NCBI GenBank assembly: GCA_934045905.1 | Contig: OW203766.1 | Span: 30,002,309 to 30,066,308 of the forward strand | Reading direction: 5' to 3' | Source of the DNA: Leuctra nigra | Taxonomy: Eukaryota > Arthropoda > Insecta > Plecoptera > Leuctridae | Length of the DNA: 64,000 nucleotides | Shown here: one piece after another, positions 55,139 to 64,000 of the stretch | How positions within the stretch are numbered: position 1 is the stretch's first letter | Layout: the number at the start of each line of letters is the position of its first letter | Notes under the pieces: generated by a model | The model's input: only the letters and a program-made list of their open reading frames with translations | Told to the model about the DNA's origin: nothing | Database searches by the model: none | Position numbers and translations under genes: made by a program

Positions 55139-58100
55139 TTAGCTCTTAGTCGCTGTGGATTCCTTTTCTTTCAATGACCGCTGGTAGCTGGGAAAGAGAA
55201 TATCAGAATCTGTTGTTACGAGTGTTTAATGAAATATGTAGACCTACCTTACATTTTCCCAGAGTGTGATTTTGCTCATTTTTACCATGTCCCTTTAATT
55301 TTGAATTTATGCTTTCAAGTCAAAAATCTATTTAAATACATTGTCCTAATGATGGAAAATTTTTATTATTGCCCTCAGTAGTACGAGAATTAGTATGGGA
55401 CATAAACATAAATAACATCAGTACCTACCTAAACATTGGTAAACAAACATTAATTACATTATGATAACACAATCCATAACATTTTGTAAGTACAGTAATG
55501 GACCTAACAGCTGGTGTATTGGATACCTCAGTTCTCGTCAGATCACCGACGTGAAGCAACATTGAGTACGCTCAGAGGCTGGATGGGTGACCATTTGATT
55601 CTGGCCTGCTAGTTGCTCCCGTTGGGCCAGAGAGACTGGGGTGTTTGGGGGTTAGTGTGACCCAACTCCATGGTGTGACTATGGATGTGACGACCTCCCT
55701 CCACCTGTTATCTGTTACCTATGTCAAAATGTCACACCATCCTTCGGGGACGTTAAACCTTTGGCCCCCTTAGTAGGTATCATTCGTAGTGATGTAAAAT
55801 GCTCGAGCATATTCTTTTTGAGAATATTCTCGAGAATATTCTCGAGCACGAGCATTTTCTCAAGCATATTCTTAAAAATGCATCTAAGGTTATAAAAACT
55901 CGAACTTTTAGCTCAATTCCAAAAAGTATGTACTTTTATGGATCTTGCATACATAGTATTGTTATGGAGAACCAGTCGGGAATCGTTACTGAGGCTGTAC
56001 AGGTCACAGTTTTTCTTCGATCGAGCTGAAATTTTGCACACATATAGTGAACATTTCTGGGCGTTGCAAGACACAAATTTTTTGAAATCCCCCGATTGGT
56101 TAAAATTTTTAAAAAATATCTTTCGATTGGTTAGTTCGATCAATTTGAAATTTTGACAAGTCATTACGACCAACATTATCCCCAATCTTACAAAGTTTCA
56201 GCCAAATCCTCCCATTGGTTAAAATTTGAAACCATCATTCCTATGATTTTTTAAATTTAAACTAGAACCGTTTGACCGATCAACTTAAAACTTTGCATGG
56301 TCATTGGGACCAACAGTATCTGTATTTTTGACAATTTTCAGACTAATCTGTGCTTAAATCCAAAAGTTATTGACATTTTACCGACATTTTGCGTGTTGAT
56401 CAAGGTAACGTCGAACCTACTTTCAAACACATATGAAACTGATGTTCAACAGATCGATCTGATATTGTGTACACACACATATCAAATGAGTGGTCTCACT
56501 CAAGTATATTTTTAGAACGAGATCCTGTGATCTCGTTCTAAAAATCTGTGAGTTTTGAAAATTAACAAGGAACCGTTTGATCGTTAAAACTTCAACTGAA
56601 AACATGGATATTGGGACCAATATTTTAGGAATTTTTTGAGATTCTCATACCAGTCTGCGACGAAATTCAAGAATTATTGGCTTTTAAGGACATTTTCGAT
56701 AGACAGAATTTCGGTTTGAGGAGTTGCGCGTATCCGTGCTCGCTCATGCTCGCTATCCCTGCCTATGTATTGCACAGCCTTCCAAGGCCATAAAATGGTG
56801 CAAAAACATTCAAACTTGAAATTTTTATATATAATAATAATTTTCAAACCTCTGGTGAGAATATTCCAGGGGCGGATCCAGGGAGGGGCGGAAGGGGCGA
56901 TCGCCCCCCCCATGATTCCTCCTTCTTTTAAGATCAGCAGGTTGATTTTTCATTTCGTCAAATTTACAAAAATATCGTAATCATGGCTTGTTTATTGGCA
57001 AGGTTTAATCTTTGCTCTAAAAGTGCCTTAAAGCTAAATGTTTTCTTCAATATTTCGGAAAAAAATCGCCTTTGGCGATAGGCATTTGGTGGATGAGAGC
57101 ATGGGCGTCCACAGGGGTGACTGGGGGGCAAGGATGTCAGGATAGCATACAAATTTGGTGGTGTTATTTACATATAGTTTCATTTTCTTAACAAAAAACT
57201 CAGAAAATTAATTTCGAAGTGTCAACAAACCAAAAAATACCCTGCGGGGCAAGGTGGGGGCACTACCCCAAAGTGTCCAAGCTTAAAAAATAATGAATTG
57301 TTCAACAAAATACACCTCATAACGTCTCAAAATTTGATTTCAAAGTGTTCAAAAACCAAAAAACGCCTTGCGGGGCAGGGTGGGGGGCTCGCCCCCCGCA
57401 CCCCCTTAGCCCGTGGGACAATTGTTTTCCTTGCATTATCCTCACCCCATGGCAAAAATTCAGCGGACGCCTGTGGCTGGGGATACCACTAGACCCCCTT
57501 CATATTTTAAAAAATCGCCCCCTCCATGACAAGAGGCTAGATCCGCCCCTGGAATATTCTCAAATATTCTCGGAGAATAATCTCTTTGAGAATATTCTCG
57601 AGAATATTCTCGAGCACGGAGAATATTCTCATGAGAATATTCTCGGCTCACATCTCTAATCATTCGTCAGGAGTAAGCTACATGCCGGTACCAGGTTTCC
57701 TCTCCTCCCTTCTCTATATTACTTTCTCGCTACTCGCTATAGTGGAGCCTCGGCTCCGTTGAGAATATTGGCATCCAATCAAAAAATTATTCTAAATTAT
57801 GATTTTTTGATGACCAACATCATTCATTTTCTTTCATTATCTGAATGGTAATTGGTCAATTGGCAAGTGACAACATTATTTTCCAAATGTGATTATTTGA
57901 TTAATCTTGACATTTTGACATTAGCGAATTCTATTCTATCAAAAATATATTTTTATATTACTTACTTCAAACCCCTGCCAAGAGAGTACAAATTAGTAAT
58001 GGCAACAAAAACGTTGACACTGAAAAGACTGTAGTTCTTAGGTATGATGACCATTGAGTAGCGAGACCATACTAGGCCTGTTGCGCTTAGAGCAGCCGAT

Positions 58101-60358
58101 TGTGGAATACTTAGTTTCTCAGCTGGCCGGTTGAGGTCTCCTAGTCCAGCAATTACAAGCGACTGGAAAATTAACAAATATATTGCTTGAATGGTTGTTA
58201 ATCTTAACACCAATTATTAAAACATACCATCTAGAAAATAGAAACGTTAGTAATTACCCATTTAAAGAGTGGAGCCCAGAAGAATATAGTTTTAGGTCCT
58301 AAACAAATGGAAAGAAATGTTAGTAGGAAATTTTCATTGAAAAGGGCAATGCATGAATGGAGAGGTAAGTATCAAGTGTGGAACAGTTGTCAATGTATAA
58401 AACTTTACGACAAGTTAGTAGGTAAAAACTGATTCACGCCAGATGTTTTTCAGACGTTAAATATACAAACAAACAAAGTTGTATAGTGTAGGGTCACCTG
58501 TTCTCAAAGAGAATCTATTGCAAGATAGGTATAGGTATCATTGAATTTTTTTGGAGGAAATCATCATTTATTTCCAGGAGGGTAGAAGATTTTTCTTTCT
58601 AGCACATTTTAAAACAGGATTTCAACTAAAAAAATAAGCTGATTTGATCACCCTACGATCACCACACTTTACAGGGATTGGAAACTGTCTGACTAGCTGG
58701 CCATGGGCTTGGTCACCTTGAACACAACAATCATAGAACAAGCGGCTGTGATGTCGCTCACGTGACACATGTCTTTTTCTCCCGCCAGAACAGAATTCAA
58801 ATATTCGACAATGCGCTAAAGTTCATTCACGATTAGAATTGCAAGCCGTAATGGCGGCGTGTACCACCGTAGTCAAGTGAACGTATACCTAAACATGTAA
58901 ATATCAATATAATAATCAAAAAATGTGTATAATACGGCTGTAGATAAAAATAAATCAATTTTATTGAATTTTTATAATATTTACTACTATTAAAAATTGT
59001 GTATTTGACATAATTTATACAATTTCAATAATACAAAGAAGAAAGTCTTGCCATTGACAGGGCAGTGTTCAAGTGACTGACCAATGAACGACGTGATCGA
59101 CTAAAACGTCAGTGATATTCTTATCGTGAACGAACTTTATCATCTTTAGCAGCGGCAAGTTTAAGAAGCTCGTTCAAACCTGGCGGCAATTGTGTGAATC
59201 AAATTTAAACACTCCAAAAGCGTACTTTTTTAAATTTCGCGGGTCACCGGCCGGAAGTAAACGGGTGCAGGAAGTCATCAGGTGCAAATCGGCGGCCCAA
59301 GCCCTGGGCCACCATCATTTAGTATTGGTCTTATGGGAGTGACGTCACTATACACAGACAGTTTCCAATCCCTGTAAAGTGTGGTGATCGTAGGATCACC
59401 ATGCAGAAATCACAATGAGTTGATGTCAAACCAAAACGGCAAATTTTATATTCAATTAGTTCTAATTTATAATAGATACTACCAAATACTATTTTATGAT
59501 TATGCCTACTTTTCAGAAAGAAAATGCACATTGGTGCACTTGCTGATTGAAATATATTTTAATTAAACATTTTAATTTAATTTTAAAAAAATCTTTATTA
59601 TTTATAAAAAAAAATCTATTTTAAAATTAAGATTTTTTTCATACCACTCTGCAAGTTGATGAAGGATTTCATCTTGAACTTAAACTTAGGTATCAATAAT
59701 GCCAATACGTGCAGATCTGTAGTTCGAACTTAAAGTGTTTATGACTGTTGTATTATAGATAGGCCTTAAATTTGCTTTCTACTGTGACTCGCACATGTCG
59801 TGCAAGTCACAGTAGCCGTCAACTGATGACCTAACTCGGCAACCAGCCTAGAACACTGTAACCTATAACTGCCTGCTCTCATCTCGGCTTGGAATAATTG
59901 CAGCGACTCATCACGAAGCGTGGTTAGCTTGTGTTAGCTCGCAGTCCCATAAGAAATAACATTGGCCCTCCCCGGTAACACCGTCAAAGGGTTTCGTGAA
60001 TGAGGTCCCAGGAAATTAACAGTTCATTTAAAACTAAAATGCATCGTAAAAGACTGGTCCAGTTTTGGCCTTGAAACCCAATTGTCACCCAATAACAGTG
60101 TGAGTGTTTGAACCATTACAAATCTGCTGAAGGAAAAATATGTTGACACTGCTACAGAAAAATCTTCCCAGTTATAATCTTTTAATACATACAAACGTTT
60201 ATATAATTAATTAGTTTGTGAATCTGCCAGGAAACTGTTTTTATCTTCAGAGGCAGTGGTCCAAAATACTTGCCTGCTGGATGATTCCAAAGTGGTTGAA
60301 GTCCGCTTGGCACAAATTTATCAGCTATTGCAATAGTTTTTCTGTAAATTATTGACAT
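55139..60358 (-). CDS. Mitochondrial pyruvate carrier 2, copy B
   Basis: Four minus-strand exons join in phase: 60274-60358, 58258-58298, 57966-58162 and 55139-55187, giving 123 residues. Start MSIIYRKTIAIADKFVPSGL; exon 2 GPKTIFFWAPLFKW; exon 3 contains GLGDLNRPAE, ATGLVWSRYS and NYSLFSVNVFVAITNLYSL; the tail is NYQRSLKEKESTATKS. These are the MPC2 blocks: an N-terminal amphipathic helix and three membrane helices. MPC2 pairs with MPC1 in the inner mitochondrial membrane to import pyruvate. Exon sizes 41 and 197 equal those of copy A. Intron 1 starts with GC (CAG|GCAAGT), a rare but accepted donor. Intron 1 (about 2.0 kb) and intron 3 (about 2.8 kb) are filled with transposable elements, whereas exon 3 is about 78% identical to copy A (51 of 65 residues by my count). 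No inactivating change is seen. Confidence 0.93.
55496..55772 (+). mobile_element. 5S-rRNA-derived SINE (SINE3-type) in MPC2-B intron 3
   Basis: GTTCTCGTCAGATCACCGAC, GTGAAGCAACATTGAGTACG and GGCTGGATGGGTGACC are unmistakably 5S rRNA, spanning its internal pol III promoter (A box, intermediate element, C box). It is not a plain 5S gene: after the 5S-like part it continues with an unrelated body ending in CCTTCGGGGACGTTAAACCT, TTGGCCCCCTT, a tail found in arthropod 5S-derived SINEs. The start is approximate. Confidence 0.8.
55998..56755. repeat. Copy of the dispersed modular repeat inside the hAT element
   Basis: It begins GTACAGGTCACAGTTTTTCT, TCGATCGAGCTGAAATTTTG and ends CGTATCCGTGCTCGCTCATG, as in the copies at 25.9 and 34.9 kb. 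It shares several modules with the 25.9-kb copy (for example AACTTTGCATGGTCATTGGG ... ATCTGTATTTTTGACAATTT). Whether it was picked up by the hAT element or inserted into it cannot be told. Confidence 0.75.
56867..57551. mobile_element. hAT-type MITE (TIR CAGGGGCGGATCC), copy 2, nested
   Basis: CAGGGGCGGATCC at 56867 mirrors ATCCGCCCCTG ending at 57551. The flanking 8 bp GAATATTC is duplicated (56859-56866 and 57552-57559); the target is itself one of the palindromic words of the host hAT element. The body is colinear with 37467-38170, with only small differences. Confidence 0.93.
58652..59394. mobile_element. 743-bp TIR element in MPC2-B intron 1, 5-bp target duplication
   Basis: CCTACGATCACCACACTTTA and onward to GGAAACTGTCTG at the left (from 58652) are repeated in perfect reverse complement at the right (to 59394), an inverted repeat of about 40 bp. 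ATCAC lies directly outside both ends (58647-58651 and 59395-59399). The centre contains a complete mariner-like MITE (58819-59137). I do not know the superfamily. Confidence 0.75.
58819..59137. mobile_element. 319-bp mariner-like MITE (TIR AAGTTCGTTCACG) nested in the 743-bp element
   Basis: AAGTTCATTCACGATTAGAA at 58819 pairs with the reverse complement of TTCTTATCGTGAACGAACTT ending at 59137. TA flanks both ends (58817-58818 and 59138-59139). Complete and truncated copies of the same family are at 62642-63316. Confidence 0.85.
59778..59814. other. Short near-perfect hairpin in MPC2-B intron 1
   Basis: CTACTGTGACTCGCAC and GTGCAAGTCACAGTAG can pair over 15 of 16 positions around a loop of about 5 bases. 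The stem is shorter than usual for a microRNA precursor. Confidence 0.6.
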
Positions 60359-60961
60359 TGTGTCTTGTATTGCTACACAACAATCTCCGCAAGATAATAA
60401 TAAGCAAGTAGGTACAACACAGGTGTATTTATGTGAGCGAGGTTGAGGTTATTTTAAAGAAAGAAATAGGTACCACTACACCAACCAAGCACCAACCCAA
60501 CAACGTTGTCAGCTGATCTTGACAGCTCACCCCACCACATTATCTAGTACTGTCAAGATCATGGTCTTTAATTTTTATTTGCTTGTAAGTAATTGCAGCC
60601 AAGATTAGATAAGATAGGACGCGTATTGGGATATTGAAATATAATTAGTTATCTAATCTATAAGTTTACTTGCCCTTGGTGGCCACAAATATTTTTATTA
60701 TTTTCTGCTACATTTAAGCATTGATTTAAGTACAATATTTTATCAATTATATTATACAATACATAACATACAATTGCTTTGTTAAATACAATAGCTGTGT
60801 TATTATTTTGTATTGTACTGAACTCAGTTATTAAATTTAAAAATATTTGATAGATTTCAAAATACAGTAAAAATATAAAATTAATTATGTTTTTAACCTG
60901 AGGCTATAGTAAATAGTAGCAGGTACAGTGACAAAATTTGGTGAGCATCTTCCAGACCAGA
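60359..60961. other. Spacer between the two MPC2 genes
   Basis: This is about 600 bp of AT-rich DNA that must hold the copy B promoter and the copy A 3' UTR (both genes read leftwards). I see no clear core promoter motif. Confidence 0.5.
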
Positions 60962-61597
60962 CTAATTCTCAGCGGTGACAGCGGTCTCTTCTTGCTGCTT
61001 TAGGGACATCTTATACCTAAACAATAATAGATTAAAATCAATTGTTGTCTTAACAATGAGAATACAGGGTTGTAAATACAAATACTCGAAACATACCTTA
61101 TACCTCTGTTGAGCGAATATAAGTTAACAACACCCACAAAGAGGTTGACACTGAAGAGGCCCCAATTTTTGGGAATAATAACCAATGAGTATCGAGACCA
61201 AATAAAACCTGTTGCACTAAGGGCTGCTGATTGCGGAATACTCAACAATTCTGCTGGTCGATTGAGGTCTCCAAGGCCAGCGACAACAAGTCCCTGAAAT
61301 TTAATGAACGATGAAAGTGTAAAATAAAAATATGACTTAATACATATTACAGTTTTTAAGAAATCATACCTACCCATTTTACGAGTGGAGACCAGAAGAA
61401 AACTGTTTTAGGTCCTAAAATGAATTAAAACGTTTTGAACATGTGTCACTATATAGGCTATGGAGTACTTGTTGTTCATAACGAATTAAAAGTTATGTGT
61501 TTTTACCTGCTGGGTGATTCCATATTGGCTGAAATTTTGTTGGCACAAATTTGTCTGCAAATGCTATAGTTCTTCTATAAATAATGGACATTGTCAT
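60962..61597 (-). CDS. Mitochondrial pyruvate carrier 2, copy A
   Basis: Four minus-strand exons join in phase: 61507-61597, 61374-61414, 61097-61293 and 60962-61016 (stop TAG), 127 residues, the usual MPC2 length. Start MTMSIIYRRTIAFADKFVPT (a second Met two codons later matches the copy B start); exon 2 GPKTVFFWSPLVKW; exon 3 contains GLGDLNRPAE, ATGFIWSRYS and NWGLFSVNLFVGVVNLYSL; the tail is YKMSLKQQEETAVTAEN. All three introns are short (about 80-100 bp) and GT-AG. The Asn-Trp pair (NWGLF) is typical of MPC2 and is changed to NYSLF in copy B. It would work in the inner mitochondrial membrane with MPC1. The compact structure suggests this is the main copy. Confidence 0.95.
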
Positions 61598-62262
61598 TAT
61601 GCACTTTATATAATTTTATTTTGCTGTATGAAATACAGAATTCTGACAACTCATTAACAAACTGAACGTTGAACTCGCAAGGACGCCACTCTGAGCTGGA
61701 TTAATATACAAGGTTACATTCTAATTTATTCCATAAAATAGTATTCAAGCGTTCAAGCTTAAATTACTTGGTGAAAATGGGATAATACTCAAATCAAATA
61801 TTGCATAAAGGCCAAAATTGCATTATTACAGATTTGTATTTTGAAATATTTCGAAGAAAGGGTTTTGGACAAGCGAATCAACAAGTTAAATTTTAGCGGG
61901 AAAACTACTTTACCGATTACAAAACACCGCCTTCTTGAAACAGAAATTAAAGATGGCGGTGCTGCTGTCAGATATGACAGTCACTCACCTCCTTATTATC
62001 AGCTGTTTTTTGTATTACCGTTTGATAATTTGAGTGGTACATTAATCTGCGATTGCAATTAGATAATTTCGGCTTCCCATTCATTTAAAGCAAATTTATA
62101 GTATTTTTCCCTGAAAAGCCATAGCTTTTATGTAAGTATGCAGGAATTAGCCGAGAATTAGCTCGTACATCCTATATTTTCTGTCTTCGAGTCCACAGTT
62201 CTCTCTGCTGTTTTTGAAGTCGATGTTTGGCTGTGTAATACAAAAAATGGGTGGTCGGTACT
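61598..62262. other. 5' flank of MPC2 copy A
   Basis: No gene is seen. The ORF at 61841-62062 overlaps AT-rich sequence of no recognisable product. The stretch lies upstream of MPC2-A and should contain its promoter. Confidence 0.4.
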
Positions 62263-62511
62263 GCAGGACCACAGCCGTCTGTATAGTCGTCGTTCGTCCC
62301 TCCCTCCTCCTCGTGAGCTGCCTGTCGTGTGAGTAGAAATTGTAGTTCCTCACTTGCCGTTCCGGGATGGGGTCACTACCGTTGCGCATTTAAATACGGT
62401 GGCGGCCCCATCCCGGGACGGCAAGTGAGGAACTACTCAGACGACAGGCAGCTCACAGGAGGAGGGAGGGACGAACGACGACTATACAGACGGCTGTGTG
62501 CAGGACAGTAA
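62263..62511. repeat. GC-rich foldback of about 115-bp arms
   Basis: The left arm (from ACCACAGCCGTCTGTATAGT through CTTGCCGTTCCGGGATGGGG) is the reverse complement of the right arm (CCCCATCCCGGGACGGCAAG through AGACGGCTGTGTGCAG), with small differences and a loop of about 28 bp near 62376-62400. The composition is much more GC-rich than the flanks. The nested ORFs here read the arms and are not genes. Confidence 0.85.
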
Positions 62512-62641
62512 TGTAGCAAGTAGACCCAACCACCTTGCAGCACTTCACCCCTCGGAGCTGCCTGTTCTGAGCAACACTGAGTAGCTCGGGGGGTCGAGTT
62601 GCCGTGCGGGTTTGAACCCATTTCGGCTTCACATCGTACTA

Positions 62642-62727
62642 AAGTTCGTTCACGTTTAGAATATCAAGGCCGTGTAGATAAAGTTCGTTCACGATAAGAA
62701 TATCACTGACGTTTTAGTCGATCTCAT
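62642..62727. repeat. Two stacked end fragments of the mariner-like MITE
   Basis: AAGTTCGTTCACGTTTAGAA starts at 62642 after TA, and AAGTTCGTTCACGATAAGAA starts at 62681 after TA. Both are only left-end fragments of the family seen complete at 58819-59137 and 62744-63048. Confidence 0.75.
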
Positions 62728-63332
62728 GATGAGAATGAAGATAAAGTTCGTTCACGTTAAGAATATTCCTGACGTTTAGTCGATCACGTCGTTCATTGGT
62801 CGTTCGCATGAACACTGCCCTGTCAATGGCAAGACTTTCTTCTTTGTATCATTGAAATTGTATAAATTATGTCAAATACACAATTTTTAATAGTAGTAAA
62901 TATTATAAAAATTCAATACAATTGATTTATTTTTATCTACAGCCGTATTATACACATTTTTTGATTATACATGTTTAGGTATACGTTCACTTGACTACGG
63001 TAGTACACGCCGCCATTACGTCTTGCTATTCTAATCGTGAATGAACTTTACTACTGTAGTCAAATGAACAATTGTATTCCTACACATGTAAATATTAATA
63101 TAATATTTTAATACAACTGAAGATAAAAATAAATCATTGAATTTTTTATTTCTCTAATATTTTGTACTATTAAAAATTGTGTATTTAACTTAATTTATGC
63201 AATTTCAATAATACAAAGAAGAAAGTCTTGCCATTGACTGGGCAGTGTTCATGCGAACGACCAATGAACGACGTGATCGACTAAACGTCAGGAATATTCT
63301 TAACGTGAACGAACTTTATCTTCATTCTCATC
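62728..63332. mobile_element. Inverted duplication of a mariner-like MITE forming a palindrome of about 280-bp arms
   Basis: A complete copy (62744-63048, TA on both sides) is followed at 63051-63316 by a second copy in opposite orientation that lacks its last 45 bp or so. The symmetry extends beyond the element: GATGAGAATGAAGA at 62728 is mirrored by TCTTCATTCTCATC ending at 63332. The unit is therefore a palindromic duplication including flanking DNA, not two independent insertions. Confidence 0.82.
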
Positions 63333-63492
63333 CTGAATTCATTTGATGATTTCCATCCATAAAGCGTATACCTAATTTATATTTTTAAATTTTCTCATTA
63401 GGAAATTGCTTTTTGAAAAAAAGTCTACGAAAAATCACATTCTTCAAAATTTGTAAATCAAAATTTTAACGGAATGCCTTCTCTTTTCTTAG

Positions 63493-63957
63493 GACTTGTT
63501 ACCTATTGAAGCAATAGTCGTAAGCATGGTTGTAATCGAGGAAAAGCACCGAGGAGTCGCCGATGACTCTCTAAGCTCAACAAGTGATATCAGCATGTCG
63601 ACCACCGCACCTGACCTTGACGTTAATCAGTACTGCAAGGAAAAGTTAAAGAACCGCCTGTTTGTTGGACACTATCAAGAACGAAGATATGTAGATCACA
63701 TTAGAACATACAGGTCAGATCAAGTACATGTTGGTAGTAGCAGTAGGGTATTTATATTAAAAAAAAGTTAGTAGGTACTGTACTACCTATTAAATTATAA
63801 AGATTTTGAGCAACTCATTAATTTAGTATTTTTTCCTAATTTTTCAGAGATGTTGTGATCGTCAGTGATTCAGAATATGAATTGAAGAAGGATTTGGATG
63901 CTGTTAAGGGTAAACTAAAGAACTTTTACCCTGATGCAGTGTGGATAGGAATTACAG
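63493..63957 (+). CDS. Unrecognised protein, first two visible exons (continues beyond window)
   Basis: Exon 63493-63713 follows a good acceptor (TTCTCTTTTCTTAG) and ends AG|GTCAG. Exon 63848-63957 follows TTTTTCAG and ends at a GTAACT donor. Joined in phase 2 they read on without stops. A likely start is ATG at 63526 (MVVIEEKHRGVADDSLSSTS), although the frame is open back to the acceptor. The N-terminal part is Ser/Thr-rich, followed by a charged segment with KEKLKNRLFVGHYQERRY; exon 2 reads DVVIVSDSEYELKKDLDAVK and PDAVWIGITG. I do not recognise the family. There is no signal peptide, and the protein is probably intracellular. The gene continues to the right. Confidence 0.7.
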
Positions 63958-64000
63958 GTAACTAAACACTAAACAGGCAAGAACAGAGCAATGTTCAACC

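Larger units (their letters stand above)
55787..57658. mobile_element. hAT-type element with GAGAATATTCTC palindrome arrays, in MPC2-B intron 3
   Basis: TAGTGATGT at 55787 mirrors ACATCTCTA ending at 57658 (one mismatch). ATCATTCG is duplicated outside (55779-55786 and 57659-57666), giving the 8-bp hAT footprint. Both ends are packed with GAGAATATTCTC and CTCGAGCA palindromes. Inside are a copy of the dispersed modular repeat (55998-56755) and a nested hAT MITE (56867-57551). No transposase is present. Confidence 0.88.

Noticed and set aside
55496..55620. Functional 5S rRNA gene
   Set aside because: Only the internal promoter region is well conserved, the 5' and 3' stem sequences do not match, and an unrelated SINE body follows.
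57966..58034. MPC2-B ending with a stop directly after exon 3 (LK then stop)
   Set aside because: The apparent TAA lies in a strong donor (GAA|GTAAGT), and a matching in-phase last exon at 55139-55187 aligns with the copy A tail.

Overview
The window is from a eukaryotic nuclear genome, most likely an insect. The evidence is short coding exons with GT-AG introns, a Sap47/SYAP1-type BSD gene, two mitochondrial pyruvate carrier 2 genes, an uninterrupted LINE reverse transcriptase, hAT and mariner-like elements, and very long AT-rich stretches without genes. A hemipteran or another insect with a large genome fits, but the species cannot be fixed by eye. No bacterial operons, CRISPR arrays or plasmid features are present.

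Layout. From 1 to about 45 kb no convincing host gene is visible. The region is dominated by satellites: a 36-bp unit at 1.8-2.8 kb, 120-bp at 4.4-5.2 kb, 69-bp at 10.25-12.93 kb, 21-bp at 13.77-15.30 kb, 41-bp at 24.49-25.19 kb and 29-bp at 41.85-42.47 kb. It also holds foldback MITEs with TTAA or TTTA target duplications (2.9-3.3, 5.9-7.7 and 28.6-29.0 kb), two tRNA-like fragments, and a nested complex at 37.27-41.35 kb. That complex is a hAT element (TIR CAGGGTTGGGTCA, 8-bp TSD) carrying a second hAT MITE and a 5'-truncated LINE with an open 666-codon RT frame. Almost all of the longest ORFs here are read-through of satellites whose unit length is a multiple of three.

From 45 to 64 kb the window is genic. 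Sap47 (BSD domain, synapse-associated protein) has its last five coding exons on the + strand at 45058-50225; its 5' exons were not found. Two tandem MPC2 genes lie on the - strand: copy A at 60962-61597 (127 aa, compact) and copy B at 55139-60358 (123 aa). Copy B uses a GC-AG first intron and has introns swollen by transposons. Its intron 3 holds a 5S-rRNA-derived SINE next to a hAT element with another hAT MITE inside it. Its intron 1 holds a TIR element with a nested mariner-like MITE. At the right edge, two exons of an unrecognised + strand gene begin (63493-63957).

MPC2 forms the inner-membrane pyruvate carrier with MPC1, which is not in this window. Nothing suggests that Sap47, MPC2 and the last gene work together; they are simply neighbours. 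The most notable items are the MPC2 duplication, the nested and exactly bounded hAT elements, the satellite with 25 perfect CRE palindromes, the 41-bp satellite that may derive from an LTR/primer-binding site, and several inverted-duplication palindromes.
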